Shown here in pieces: positions 17,401 through 25,544 of a DNA stretch of 64,000 nucleotides. The notes beneath the pieces are model-generated. The model was not told the origin of the DNA. It did not search any database and saw only the letters and a program-made list of their open reading frames with translations. Origin of the DNA: Pelomonas candidula (GTDB taxonomy: Bacteria > Pseudomonadota > Gammaproteobacteria > Burkholderiales > Burkholderiaceae_C). Position 1 is the stretch's first letter; each line of letters begins with the position of its first letter. The stretch spans positions 496,001 to 560,000 of the forward strand of contig NZ_JBIGIC010000001.1 of assembly GCF_043555985.1 (NCBI RefSeq). Direction: 5' to 3'. A program made the translations under genes and the position numbers.

Positions 17401-17995
17401 CGCCCAGCATGTCGTAGCTGAACCTCAACTGCTTTTGCGCCTTGCGCGCGTCGTCGGCCTCGCTCATCGCCTCGCCGATGTTGCGGCCCAGCACGAACTG
17501 CCGGCCCAGCAGCTGGATGGCGCGCACGGTGGCCGCCACGACGGTCTGCGCGCCCAGGCGCTTGAACAGGCCGCCCTCATCCTCGGCGCCCGGCAGGAAG
17601 CGCTTGGACATCGAGATGGCCGAGGCCGACAGCGCGGCCAGCATCTTGTGCGGGCTGCCTTCGCTGGCACCGTCGAAGTCTGCGCGGCCCAGCTGGTCGG
17701 CCGTCAGCGCGATGGCGGTGGGCGCATCGGGCACGCGCAGCAGCGCCTCGGCCAGCCGCATCAGCGCCAGGCCCTCGCTGCTGGTGATCGGGTACTCGCG
17801 CAGCAGCGACTCCATGGCCCAGAACGGCGCCGGGTTCTTGCGCACCTGTTCCACCCAGGGCGATGCCATCGCGATGACGCCGGGCCAGTCCAGCGCCGCG
17901 CCGACACGCGCCGCCAGCGACTGCACGACGCCGGCCTCCGCGCGGTAGGGGTCCGGCAGGCGCGGTTGCTCGGGCGGGGCGGTGAACGTGGGCAT
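14441..17995 (-). CDS. putA: bifunctional proline dehydrogenase / L-glutamate gamma-semialdehyde dehydrogenase
   Basis: The 1184-residue protein oxidises proline to glutamate in two steps, using an FAD-dependent PRODH domain and an NAD-dependent ALDH domain. The PRODH barrel occupies about residues 130-460 and shows KLSALFSRYE, IDAEEVDRLELSLDV and FMVRLVKGAYWDGEIKRAQ. The ALDH domain (about 540-1010) has ISPWNFPLAIF, FTGSTAVAQ, AETGGLNAMVV and GQRCSALR with the catalytic cysteine at 779. A C-terminal ALDH-superfamily-like domain follows. E. coli PutA (1320 residues) carries an N-terminal ribbon-helix-helix repressor domain; this one starts directly with the helical arm, so it is a non-DNA-binding PutA. 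The divergent Lrp-type gene 87 bases away probably supplies the regulation. Confidence 0.95.
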   Translation of the reverse strand: MPTFTAPPEQPRLPDPYRAEAGVVQSLAARVGAALDWPGVIAMASPWVEQVRKNPAPFWAMESLLREYPITSSEGLALMRLAEALLRVPDAPTAIALTADQLGRADFDGASEGSPHKMLAALSASAISMSKRFLPGAEDEGGLFKRLGAQTVVAATVRAIQLLGRQFVLGRNIGEAMSEADDARKAQKQLRFSYDMLGEGARTEDDARRYQAAYIGAIKAIAAGRRAESPEASDGISIKLSALFSRYEVLQRERVFAELLPRVWQLIELAAEANINLTIDAEEVDRLELSLDVLDTLAARIALRYPQWRGFGLAVQAYQTRALAVVDEVAAIARKHGLRFMVRLVKGAYWDGEIKRAQELGLSAYPVFTHKQHTDVSYLACARALIQHADVIYPQFASHNAGTIAAIVQMARATGAPFEMQRLHGMGEGVYREVLKDGSIPCRVYAPVGEHRDLLAYLVRRLLENGANSSFVHQLADPSVQVPELLGSPLADVRTTPALPLPPALYLDSEGRGRANSTGADLTAPSQRAPLQAALEAHAVRAVPEATAAKVDAAMQRLHAGFTAWNTRPVATRAAILRRAADDLDARLPEFCALLVKEAFKTQADCVAEVREAVDFLRYYADQAEADAPGMRGRGVFVCISPWNFPLAIFAGQVVAALVAGNTVAAKPAEQTPYVALKMVELLHAAGVPADALALLHGPGETVGAGLVAHAHTAGVCFTGSTAVAQIINKALAAKPNSPLPLIAETGGLNAMVVDSTALPEQVIDAVVQSAFRSAGQRCSALRLLCVQSSIADGVIEMLKGALQQLHVGRPADLATDVGPVIDDEAHANIAGHVERLKREARLIAEAPVADAMPRQIRPVAFELPRIAHLGEEIFGPVLHVVRFDESVDEVIRDINALGYGLTLGIQTRIDSRAQRLADEARIGNVYVNRNIIGAVVGVQPFGGEGLSGTGPKAGGPDYLRRFCAEPRIDAPAPALTLDGRSAALAVAADATWRDTPLAERIATLRRAADTLDASTALALRGLFGAAQTQFADVVLPGPTGESNTLRHHARGAFVVLGRGDAGLAAVVSALLAGNSAIWLGDDERSRQALLRAGLPVNALTLLPDTALPGLLAAPQLAGVALASSDADAAHTLALALAARPGAILPLVTAAGHVRQLYRFTAEQTLTVNTAAAGGNAALLAGVH

Positions 17996-18082
17996 GGCTT
18001 ACTCCTGGTGAGATCAGCAATGTATTCAGCCGGTTCTTGAATTAAATTTCGATGATTGATTGATTGGGTGAGAAAAATCCAG
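17996..18082. promoter_or_regulatory. divergent putA / Lrp-type regulator control region
   Basis: This 87-base gap separates the starts of putA (minus) and the Lrp-like gene (plus). It is strikingly A+T-rich for this genome around 18035-18070, with TTGAATTAAATTTCG and a GATTGATTGATTG run. Lrp-family proteins bind degenerate AT-rich sites, so this is the natural place for autoregulation and proline-dependent activation of putA. No exact -35/-10 pair is claimed. Confidence 0.5.
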
Positions 18083-18553
18083 ATGACTGACGAGACCCGG
18101 CTGGACAAGATCGACGAACGCATCTTGCGCGCCTTGCAGGCCGATGGGCGCATTTCCAACCTGAAGCTCGCCGAAACGGTGCACCTCTCGCCCACCGCCG
18201 TGCTGGAGCGCGTGAAGCGGCTGACGCGCGACGGCTACATCCTGGGCTACGAGGCGCGGCTGAACCCGGCCAAGCTGGGCGCGGCGATGCTGGTGTTCAT
18301 CGAGGTGCACCTGGACCGCACGGTGCAGGACGTGATGGACACCTTCAAGGCCGCCGTCCAGGCCCGCCCCGAGATCCTGGAATGCCACCTCGTGGCCGGC
18401 GGCTTCGACTACCTGCTCAAGACCCGCGTGCGCGACATGGGCGCCTACCGCGAGTTCATCGGCAGCGTGATCTGGACGCTGCCGGGCGTGCGCGAGACGC
18501 GCACCTACGCGGTCATGGAAGAGGTGAAGGCGACGAATGCGTTGCCTTTCTGA
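18083..18553 (+). CDS. Lrp/AsnC family transcriptional regulator, probable putA activator
   Basis: From ATG 18083 the protein is 156 residues. A winged helix-turn-helix occupies about residues 5-60 (DKIDERILRALQADGRISNLKLAETVHLSPTAVLERVKRL, read as DERILRALQADGRIS and LSPTAVLERVKRL). An RAM/AsnC ligand-binding domain follows at about 70-150 (FIEVHLDR, ECHLVAGGFDYLLKTRVRDM). An ATG nine codons upstream is possible but extends into the AT-rich control region. In many Gram-negative bacteria an Lrp-like gene (putR or bkdR-like) lies divergent to putA and activates it in response to proline. The location here fits that pattern exactly. Confidence 0.88.
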   Translation: MTDETRLDKIDERILRALQADGRISNLKLAETVHLSPTAVLERVKRLTRDGYILGYEARLNPAKLGAAMLVFIEVHLDRTVQDVMDTFKAAVQARPEILECHLVAGGFDYLLKTRVRDMGAYREFIGSVIWTLPGVRETRTYAVMEEVKATNALPF

Positions 18554-18742
18554 GCACGGCGTTGCAAGTCAGATGAGTCGGTTGCGCAAGCTACAACCGC
18601 ACACCACGAGCAAGTTCTCCGACAGCCGCCAGTCGCCCCGTCGAGCCTAGAGTTTCTGGCGTCGATGGGGCGCAGATGGCTTGGGCCATTTGCGATGCGG
18701 GCGGAGACGACATCCGCCGTACAGAGAAGAACGGAGCGCACG

Positions 18743-19933
18743 ATGAACACACAGCGCAGACTTTTTGCGGCCCTGGCGGTCGCCGGCTTGACCCTGCTCA
18801 CCGCCTGCGGCGGCGGGGGCAGCGACAGCGGATCGAGCACGCCGATGAATGCCGGCACGCTCAGCCTCTCGCTGACCGACGCGCCCAGCTGCGGCTACGA
18901 CCACGTCAACGTGACGATCCAGAAAATCCGCATCAACCAAAGCAGCACAGCCAGCGACACCGATGCCGGCTGGACCGACCTGACACTGGCGCCCGCCAAG
19001 CGCGTCGATCTGCTGACGCTGAGCAACGGCGTGCTGGCCTCGCTGGGCCAGATCCCGCTGCAGGCTGGCCACTACTCTCAGCTGCGCCTGGTGCTGGCGG
19101 CCAACGACACCACCAATCCGCTGCAGAACTCGGTCGTGCCCACCGGCGGCGCCGAAGTGGCGCTGACGACGCCGAGCGCCATCCAGACGGGCATCAAGCT
19201 CAATGCCGACATCACGATCGCGGCCAACCAGCTGGCCGACTTCGTGCTCGACTTCGATGCCTGCAAGTCCGTCGTGTCCGCGGGCGCGTCCGGCAAATAC
19301 CAGCTCAAGCCGGTGGTCGCCGTGACGCCCAACTACATCTCCGGCGTCAGCGGCTATGTCGACGCGTCGGTCGCCAATGGCAACACCCTGGTCTCGGTCC
19401 AGCAAGGCGGTGTCGTCGTGAAGGCCACGGCGCCGGACAGCACCGGCAAGTTCCTGCTGCAACCGGTCGCACCGGGCAGCTACGACCTCGTCGTCACCGC
19501 ACCGGGGCGGGCCAATGAGGTCGTGACCGGCCTGACAGTGACCGCATCCACGGTGACGACGCTGAACGCCGCTGCGGCGCCGCTGGTGCTGTCGGCATCG
19601 CTCAACGGCACTGCGGCCGGCACCGTGAGCACCGGTACGACACCGATAGACGCGAACGTGCGGGCGCTGCAGACGCTCTCCAACGGCGACAAGGTGGAGA
19701 TCCTCAGCCGCACTGTCGACACGACGACCGGTGCCTACAGCTACGCGCTGCCCGTCGGCGGCACGATGGTGGCCGCCTACGTGGCGCCGCTGGGCTCGCT
19801 GAGCTTCAGCGCGGACATCGCGGCCACGGCCAAGTACGGCCTCGAAGCCAGCTCGGCCGGCGTCGTCAAGACCGCGGGGCCCCTCACGCTGAGTGCCGGC
19901 GCGACGACCACGACGAACTTCACGTTCCCTTGA
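18743..19933 (+). CDS. DUF4382 domain lipoprotein with a carboxypeptidase-regulatory-like domain
   Basis: The ATG at 18743 gives 396 residues with a lipoprotein signal: VAGLTLLTAC, lipobox cysteine at about 23, followed by a glycine/serine linker. DUF4382 is recognisable in the first half (GTLSLSLTDAPSCGYDHVNVTIQKIRI, LLTLSNGVLASLG, LPLQAGHYSQLRLVL as IPLQAGHYSQLRLVL). From about residue 215 a carboxypeptidase-regulatory-like beta domain appears (SGYVDASVANGNTLVSVQ, GKFLLQPVAPGSYDLVVTAPG). The protein should be outer-membrane anchored and exposed to the periplasm or surface. The function is unknown. An in-frame ATG at 18665 adds a non-signal leader and is less likely. Confidence 0.82.
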   Translation: MNTQRRLFAALAVAGLTLLTACGGGGSDSGSSTPMNAGTLSLSLTDAPSCGYDHVNVTIQKIRINQSSTASDTDAGWTDLTLAPAKRVDLLTLSNGVLASLGQIPLQAGHYSQLRLVLAANDTTNPLQNSVVPTGGAEVALTTPSAIQTGIKLNADITIAANQLADFVLDFDACKSVVSAGASGKYQLKPVVAVTPNYISGVSGYVDASVANGNTLVSVQQGGVVVKATAPDSTGKFLLQPVAPGSYDLVVTAPGRANEVVTGLTVTASTVTTLNAAAAPLVLSASLNGTAAGTVSTGTTPIDANVRALQTLSNGDKVEILSRTVDTTTGAYSYALPVGGTMVAAYVAPLGSLSFSADIAATAKYGLEASSAGVVKTAGPLTLSAGATTTTNFTFP

Positions 19934-19959
19934 CGCAGCGGCGCCCGCGGCCGCGGGCG

Positions 19960-20568
19960 TCATTCCTTGCGCGCGCCATGGTGGCGCACGGCCAGCGCCT
20001 GTGCCACCTCCTCGCGTAGCGCCGGCAGCACCTCCGCCTCGAACCAGGGCCGGTCCCGCAACCAGCGCTGGTTGCGAGGGCTGGGATGCGGTAGCGGCAG
20101 CAGGCCGTGGGCGAGCCCTTCTCGCCACCCGGCCACCAGCTCGTCCACCGACGCCTTGCGCCGCAGATGCCAGCCCAGCGCATGCGAACCGATGGCCAGC
20201 GTCAGCCGGATGCCCGGCAGCGCCGCCAGCACGCGGTCGCGCCACAGCGGCGCGCACTCCGGCCGCGGCGGCAGGTCACCGCCCTTGCCGGTACCCGGGA
20301 AGCACATCCCCATCGGCACGATCGCAAAGCAGCGCGGGTCGTAGAAGGTCTCGCGCGGCACACCCAGCCAGGCGCGCAGGCGGTCGCCGCTGGCGTCGTC
20401 GAAGGGCCGGCCTTTCTCGTGGGCGACGCGGCCCGGCGCCTGGCCGGCGATGAGGATGGGCGCGCGCCGGTCGAGCTGGAAGATGGGTTTGGCGCCCAGC
20501 GGCAGGTGCGGCTCGCAGACGGCGCAGGCGCGCAGCTCGGGCAGCAACCGCTGCAGCGCCGTCGCCAC
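19960..20568 (-). CDS. uracil-DNA glycosylase family protein
   Basis: The 202-residue protein has the UDG-superfamily motifs. Motif 1 is AGQAPGR at about residues 41-47 (the water-activating loop, as in single-domain family-4/5-like enzymes). Motif 2, the DNA-intercalation loop, is LPHPSPRNQRW near 163-173. The N-terminal CAVCEPH could be a remnant of the Fe-S cysteine set, but only two cysteines are close together. It may act on uracil or other damaged bases, or be a UDG-like protein of another role; motif 1 lacks the usual acidic residue of family 4. It is nine bases downstream of the dienelactone hydrolase gene and probably co-transcribed. Confidence 0.82.
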   Translation of the reverse strand: MATALQRLLPELRACAVCEPHLPLGAKPIFQLDRRAPILIAGQAPGRVAHEKGRPFDDASGDRLRAWLGVPRETFYDPRCFAIVPMGMCFPGTGKGGDLPPRPECAPLWRDRVLAALPGIRLTLAIGSHALGWHLRRKASVDELVAGWREGLAHGLLPLPHPSPRNQRWLRDRPWFEAEVLPALREEVAQALAVRHHGARKE

Positions 20569-20577
20569 GGCGTCGCC

Positions 20578-21273
20578 TCAGGCCAGGTGCTGCCCGAAGA
20601 ACCGCATCGCCCGGTCCCACGCCTGCTGCGCCCAGGCCGCGTCGTACTGCGTCTTGGCGATGCGTCCTGGCCCCTGCGCCGTCTCGTTGGCGAAGGCGTG
20701 GTGGGCCAGGTAGCGATGGCCTTCGTAGCTCACGCCGGCCTCGGCCAGCCTGGCCTCCAGGCCGTCCACGCCGGCGATGGCGAAGAACTCGTCCTGCGTG
20801 GCCCAGTGGGCCTGCAGCGGAATCTTGATCTTGCCGGCGTCCACGTATTCCAGCGGCGGCATGCCGTACCAGACGACGGCCGCATCGGCCTCGGGCACCA
20901 GCATCGAGGCCAGCAGCGTCAGCGCGCCGCCCATGCAGTAGCCGGTCACGCCGACCTTGCCGCTGCCCAGCTTCAGCCCCTTCAGGTAGCTCACCGCGCC
21001 GCGCACGTCCTGCGCCGCGGCGTCGCCGAAATTCAGGCCCGTCATCAGGTGGTGGGCCTCCTCCTCCTCGACGGTGCTCTGGCCGCGGTAGAGGTCGGGC
21101 ACCAGCGCCGTGAAGCCGGCAGCCGCGAAGCGGTCGGCGACGCCACGGATCTGGTCGTTCAGGCCCCACCATTCCTGGATGACGACGACGGCGCCCACCG
21201 GCTGCGCGGCTTCGGCCAGGTAGCCGGTGACGGCGGCGCCATCGGGGCGTGAAAAGTTGACGGTCTCGGCCAT
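20578..21273 (-). CDS. dienelactone hydrolase family protein
   Basis: The 231-residue alpha/beta hydrolase has the dienelactone-hydrolase nucleophile motif GYCMGG with cysteine 113 instead of serine. An upstream QEWWGLND carries the glutamate (E34) that holds the cysteine in its resting state. A late histidine (LAHHAFAN, about residue 202) and the ATQDEFF aspartate complete the triad. Family members hydrolyse dienelactone in chlorocatechol degradation, but many genomic copies, like this one with no aromatic-degradation neighbours, have unknown physiological substrates. It is divergent to ribA with an 80-base gap and leads into the UDG-family gene. Confidence 0.88.
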   Translation of the reverse strand: MAETVNFSRPDGAAVTGYLAEAAQPVGAVVVIQEWWGLNDQIRGVADRFAAAGFTALVPDLYRGQSTVEEEEAHHLMTGLNFGDAAAQDVRGAVSYLKGLKLGSGKVGVTGYCMGGALTLLASMLVPEADAAVVWYGMPPLEYVDAGKIKIPLQAHWATQDEFFAIAGVDGLEARLAEAGVSYEGHRYLAHHAFANETAQGPGRIAKTQYDAAWAQQAWDRAMRFFGQHLA

Positions 21274-21353
21274 GTCGGACTCCTGCGTTGGAGGCCGCAG
21301 TCTGCCCTGTTTGACGCGGGTTTTCCCGTGCGGGGCGACAATGCCGCTTCATC

Positions 21354-21968
21354 ATGAAGATCGAACGCATCGTTTCCACCCGCCTGCCGACGCCCTACGG
21401 CGAGTTCGCCATCCACGGTTTCCGTGAGAGCGACAGCGGGCAGGAGCATGTCGTGCTCAGCATGGGCGACCTCGTCGGCCAGCCCGGCGACGAGCCGCCG
21501 CTGGTGCGCGTGCACTCCGAGTGCATGACCGGCGAGGTGTTCGGCTCGCTGCGCTGCGACTGCCGCCCGCAGCTGGAAAGCGCGATGAAGAGCATCGCCG
21601 CCCGGGGCCGCGGCGCCATCGTCTACATGCGCGGCCACGAGGGCCGGGGCATCGGCCTGGTGCAGAAGCTGCGCGCCTACGCCGAGCAGGACGCCGGCAA
21701 GGACACCATCGAGGCCAACGCTGCCCTGGGTCTGCCCATCGACGCGCGCCGCTACGACGCCGCCGCCTGCATGCTGCGGGCGCTGGGCGTGCACCGCATC
21801 CGCCTGCTGACGAACAACCCGCTGAAGATGGCCGCGCTGGCCGAGTTCGGCATCGACGTGGTGGAACGCGAGGCGTCGCTGACGCGCCCCGGCCCCGAGA
21901 ACGAGAAGTACCTGCGCACCAAGGCCGAGTCGATGGGTCACCACGACCTCGGCCACCTGTTCGAGTAG
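21354..21968 (+). CDS. ribA: GTP cyclohydrolase II
   Basis: The 204-residue enzyme opens the imidazole ring of GTP to give 2,5-diamino-6-ribosylamino-4(3H)-pyrimidinone 5'-phosphate, the first step of riboflavin synthesis. The zinc site is visible as HSECMTGEVFGSLRCDC, with cysteines 57, 68 and 70. The substrate-binding and catalytic block is IVYMRGHEGRGIGLVQKLRAY, seen as YMRGHEGRGIGL. LLTNNPLKMAAL and a C-terminal YLRTKAESMGH complete the family pattern. It is a stand-alone RibA, not fused to RibB, and its length is the usual one. No FMN riboswitch was seen upstream; no other rib genes are nearby. Confidence 0.96.
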   Translation: MKIERIVSTRLPTPYGEFAIHGFRESDSGQEHVVLSMGDLVGQPGDEPPLVRVHSECMTGEVFGSLRCDCRPQLESAMKSIAARGRGAIVYMRGHEGRGIGLVQKLRAYAEQDAGKDTIEANAALGLPIDARRYDAAACMLRALGVHRIRLLTNNPLKMAALAEFGIDVVEREASLTRPGPENEKYLRTKAESMGHHDLGHLFE

Positions 21969-22054
21969 CGCAAGTCGCGTGCAAGCCTCGGGACAGCGTT
22001 TTCACGAGGCTATGACAATGCCCCCGTAGGCTGCCGGTCGCTATAAAACAGACC

Positions 22055-23782
22055 ATGTCCGACCGCCGCTTCTTCCCCCGCCCCGCCATCGAGGCGACGT
22101 TCAATCGTTGGGACTGGGCGCTGCTGCCCCTGGTGCTGGCGGTGCTCATCCTGCTGGCGCTGGCCGCCTCGCAGATGGCCAAGCCCTTCCACCTCGGCGA
22201 GCAGCTGCCGCTGAGCCTGGACGTCGCCTACCTGCCCTACTACCTGCTGCGCACCACGCTGCGGATGTTCATCGCGCTGGCCGCGTCGGTGGTGTTCGCC
22301 TGCGTGTTCGCGGTGCTGGCGGCCAAGGTGCGCGCGGCCGAAAAGGTGCTGGTGCCGCTGCTGGACATCCTGCAGTCCATCCCCATCCTGGGCTTCCAGG
22401 CCATCGCGGTGGCGCCCTTCATCGCGCTGTTCCCGGGCAACCTCTTCGGCGTGGAGCTGGCGGCGCTGTTCGCCATCTTCACCAGCCAGGCCTGGAACAT
22501 GGCGTTCAGCCTCTACCAGTCGCTGCGCACGGTGCCGAACGAACTGCAGGAGGCGTCGCGCATCTTCCAGCTGTCAGGCTGGCAACGCTTCTGGCGCCTG
22601 GAGCTGCCGTTCGCGATGCCGGGGCTGCTGTGGAACATGATGATGAGCATGAGCGGCGGCTGGTTCTTCGTCGTCGCGTCCGAGGCCATCTCGGTGGCCG
22701 GCCAGGACATCAAGCTGCCCGGCGTGGGCTCCTACATCGCACTGGCCATCGAGGCCAAGGACCTGGGCGCCATCGGCTGGGCCATCCTCGGCATGCTGAT
22801 CGGCATCCTGCTGTACGACCAGCTCTTCTTCCGCCCGCTGCTGGCCTGGGCCGACAAGTTCCGCTTCGAGGAGTCGGGCAGCGAGAACGCGCCGCAGTCG
22901 TGGCTGCTGACCTGGCTGCGCCGCACCGAGTCGCTGCAGAAGCTCGGCGAATGGCCGGCACGCTGGATCACGGCCAGCTTCCGCCCGATGCGCAAGACCT
23001 ACGACGGCCGCTCCATCCGCGCCAAGAGCAAGCCGGCCAATCCGCTGTGGGCACGCGGCTGGGACGCGCTGGTCGCCGCGCTGGTGCTGTTCGCGCTGTA
23101 CCGCATGATCAGCTTCATCCACGCCGAAGTGGGCTGGGGCGAAGCGGCCCATGTGTTCAAGCTCGGGCTGTACACACTGGCCCGCGTGCTGCTGCTGATC
23201 GCCGTCGCGTCGCTGATCTGGGTGCCCGTGGGCGTGTGGATCGGCCTGAACCCGCGCATCGCCGGCCGCGTCCAGGCCGTCGCGCAGTTCCTGGCGGCCT
23301 TTCCGTCCAACCTGGTCTTCCCGGTCGCGGTGCTGCTGATCGTCAAGTGGGGCCTCAACCCCAACATCTGGCTGTCGCCCCTCATCATCCTGGGCACGCA
23401 GTGGTATCTGCTGTTCAACGTCGTCGCGGGCGCGTCCACCATCCCGACCGAGCTGCGCCTGGCCGCGCAGAACCTGGGGCTCAAGGGCTGGCTGGCCTGG
23501 CGGCGCTACCTGCTGCCGGCCATCTTCCCGAGCTTCGTGACCGGGGCCATCACGGCCAGCGGCGGCTCGTGGAACGCCAGCATCGTGGCCGAGTACGTGA
23601 CCTGGGGCGACACCCATCTCCAGGCCGCCGGCCTGGGCAGCTACATCCAGCAGATGACCACCGCTGGCGACTTCCCGCGCATCGCGCTGGGCATCGGCGT
23701 CATGTGCATCTTCGTGATGGCACTCAACCACTGGGTCTGGCGGCGGCTGTACCGCATCGCCGAAGACCGCATGCACTTTTGA
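22055..23782 (+). CDS. NitT/TauT-type ABC transporter permease, two fused permease domains
   Basis: The 575-residue inner-membrane protein contains two BPD_transp_1 modules in tandem. The first spans about residues 65-265 (EAA loop around LQEASRIFQLSGWQRFWRLELPFAMPG). The second spans about 355-565 (EAA loop around LRLAAQNLGLKGWLAWRRYLLPAIFPS). A cytoplasmic linker of about 70 residues joins them. This double architecture is typical of a nitrate/sulfonate/bicarbonate-like importer subfamily. It is followed 11 bases later by the matching ATPase. No periplasmic binding protein is encoded in the window, so the substrate cannot be assigned. Confidence 0.9.
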   Translation: MSDRRFFPRPAIEATFNRWDWALLPLVLAVLILLALAASQMAKPFHLGEQLPLSLDVAYLPYYLLRTTLRMFIALAASVVFACVFAVLAAKVRAAEKVLVPLLDILQSIPILGFQAIAVAPFIALFPGNLFGVELAALFAIFTSQAWNMAFSLYQSLRTVPNELQEASRIFQLSGWQRFWRLELPFAMPGLLWNMMMSMSGGWFFVVASEAISVAGQDIKLPGVGSYIALAIEAKDLGAIGWAILGMLIGILLYDQLFFRPLLAWADKFRFEESGSENAPQSWLLTWLRRTESLQKLGEWPARWITASFRPMRKTYDGRSIRAKSKPANPLWARGWDALVAALVLFALYRMISFIHAEVGWGEAAHVFKLGLYTLARVLLLIAVASLIWVPVGVWIGLNPRIAGRVQAVAQFLAAFPSNLVFPVAVLLIVKWGLNPNIWLSPLIILGTQWYLLFNVVAGASTIPTELRLAAQNLGLKGWLAWRRYLLPAIFPSFVTGAITASGGSWNASIVAEYVTWGDTHLQAAGLGSYIQQMTTAGDFPRIALGIGVMCIFVMALNHWVWRRLYRIAEDRMHF

Positions 23783-23793
23783 AGGAAGCCGCC

Positions 23794-25089
23794 GTGACCG
23801 CCTTGATCGACCTGAAAGACGTGGCCAAGGGCTTCAAGTCCGCCGACGGCAGCCTGCGCTCGGTGCTGGAGGATGTGGACTTCACGCTGGCCAAGGGAGA
23901 GATCGTCGCACTGCTGGGCCAGAGCGGCTCGGGCAAGAGCACGCTGCTGCGCATCATGGCCGGGCTGATCCCGGCCGACGCCGGCGACGTGCGCTACCGC
24001 GGCCAGCCGCTGTTCGGGCCGGCGGCCGGCATCGCGATGGTGTTCCAGAGCTTCGCGCTGTTCCCGTGGCTGACCGTGCAGCAGAACGTCGAGCTGGGCC
24101 TGGAAGCCGCCGGCGTGGCCGAGGCCGAGCGTGCCGAGCGTGCCGAGAAGGCCATCGAGCTGATCGGCCTCGCCGGCTTCGAGGGCGCGCTGCCGCGCGA
24201 GCTGTCGGGCGGCATGCGCCAGCGCGTGGGCCTGGCCCGGGCACTGGTGATGGAGCCGCCGGTTCTGCTGATGGACGAGGCCTTCTCGGCCCTGGACGTG
24301 CTGACCGGCGAGCGCCTGCGCAACGAGATCCTCGAACTCTGGGACGGCGGCAACATGCCCACCCAGGCCATGCTGGTCGTGTCGCACAACATCGAGGAGG
24401 CCGTCATGATGGCCGACCGCGTGCTGATCTTCGCGAGCAACCCGGGCCGCGTGCGTGCCGAGCTGCCCATCACGCTGCCGCGCCCGCGCCGCGCCGACAG
24501 CCCCGAGGTGCGCCTGCTCATCGACGAGGTCTACCGGCTGATGACCAGCGCCACGACCGTGACAGGCGCCCCCGAGGAGGCACCCAAGCCCCACCTCAGC
24601 GACCGCCTGCCCGAGGCCGACGTGGGCCGCATGGAGAGCCTGCTGGAGCTGCTGGCCGACGACCAGTTCAAGGGCCGCGCCGACCTGCCCCAGCTCGTCG
24701 AGGAGAGCGAGCTCACCGACGAGGAGGTGCTGCCGCTGGCCGACGCGCTCAACCGCCTGGGCCTGGCCCAGCTCAGCGGCGGCGACCTGCTGATGACGCC
24801 GCTGGGCCACAAATACGTGGACGGCAGCCACGAGTTCCGGCGCCAGGTCTTCGGCCAGCAGCTGCTGGAGCATGTGCCGCTGGCCGCCTTCATCCGCCAC
24901 AGCCTGGAGCAGGAGACCGACGGCGAGTTGAAGGAAGAGCCCTTCCTGAAGCTGCTGATGGACAGCATGGACACCGCGGAGGCCGAGCGCGTGCTGCGCG
25001 TGGCGATCGAGTGGGCGCGCTATGGCGAGGTGTTCGAGTACGACTACCACACCGGCCTGATCCACCTGCCGGAGTCGGACGAGGACTGA
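23794..25089 (+). CDS. ABC transporter ATPase with C-terminal AAA-associated domain
   Basis: The GTG at 23794, with GAAGGA seven bases upstream, gives 431 residues; the frame is open much further upstream but that part overlaps the permease gene. Walker A is GQSGSGKST near residue 47, the Q-loop is in VFQSFALFPW, the signature LSGGMRQR is near 140, and Walker B is LLMDEAFSALD. From about residue 270 a second domain (VGRMESLLELLADDQFKGRADLP onward) matches the AAA-associated C-terminal domain found only on this importer subfamily. It energises the fused permease encoded just upstream. Confidence 0.92.
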   Translation: MTALIDLKDVAKGFKSADGSLRSVLEDVDFTLAKGEIVALLGQSGSGKSTLLRIMAGLIPADAGDVRYRGQPLFGPAAGIAMVFQSFALFPWLTVQQNVELGLEAAGVAEAERAERAEKAIELIGLAGFEGALPRELSGGMRQRVGLARALVMEPPVLLMDEAFSALDVLTGERLRNEILELWDGGNMPTQAMLVVSHNIEEAVMMADRVLIFASNPGRVRAELPITLPRPRRADSPEVRLLIDEVYRLMTSATTVTGAPEEAPKPHLSDRLPEADVGRMESLLELLADDQFKGRADLPQLVEESELTDEEVLPLADALNRLGLAQLSGGDLLMTPLGHKYVDGSHEFRRQVFGQQLLEHVPLAAFIRHSLEQETDGELKEEPFLKLLMDSMDTAEAERVLRVAIEWARYGEVFEYDYHTGLIHLPESDED

Positions 25090-25111
25090 GCGCGGCGGCC
25101 CGCGCCTCAGC

Positions 25112-25396
25112 TCAGTGCTGCGTCAGCAGATGGGCGATGCCGGCGCTGGCGTAGACGGCGCGGACGGCGTCCGAGACCGGGTGGTCGGCGTTGGGCTCGG
25201 TGCTGCGCACCAGGCCGCCCTGGTCCAGGATGCGGCGCAGCTCCAGGGCCCGCTCCGACTGCTCGGCCTGCGCGCGCGACGGGTCCTCGAACGCGTCCAG
25301 CAGCGGGAAGGCATTGGCCCACCAGGGGGCGGGGTACCAGGTCTGGTCCCCGGCCTTCAACCAGAACCTGGGGGTGAACTTCAAGCTTTCTGCCAT
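25112..25396 (-). CDS. conserved hypothetical protein, 94 residues
   Basis: From ATG 25396 (preceded by AGAGAGGACCGG) the protein starts MAESLKFTPRFWLKAGDQTWYPAPWW, an aromatic-rich segment, and continues as an acidic helical domain. The frame is open 39 codons further upstream, but that part looks like non-coding sequence. There is no signal peptide and no recognised domain. It is convergent with the ABC ATPase gene (22-base gap). Confidence 0.6.
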   Translation of the reverse strand: MAESLKFTPRFWLKAGDQTWYPAPWWANAFPLLDAFEDPSRAQAEQSERALELRRILDQGGLVRSTEPNADHPVSDAVRAVYASAGIAHLLTQH

Positions 25397-25544
25397 GGCC
25401 CGGTCCTCTCTTGCGCCGACTGCACTGGCTGGAAATTCTTCCGGGCAGCACCGGCCGCGACGAGTGAAATCTCTCCGGCCGGAACGGTGAAGAAGACCGC
25501 GCCCCTCCCCCACGAACGAGGGCCGCGCGCCGCGGCAGGCGCGC

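Noticed and set aside
14648..18040. An 1130-codon plus-strand frame opposite putA
   Set aside because: Low-complexity residues, no recognisable motifs, and it is fully explained as the antisense of PutA, whose active-site motifs are all intact.
19943..19958. Perfect palindrome GCCCGCGGCCGCGGGC between convergent genes as a bidirectional terminator
   Set aside because: No U-tract on either strand, and GC-rich palindromes of this size are expected by chance in this genome. It could still slow transcription but is not supported as a terminator.
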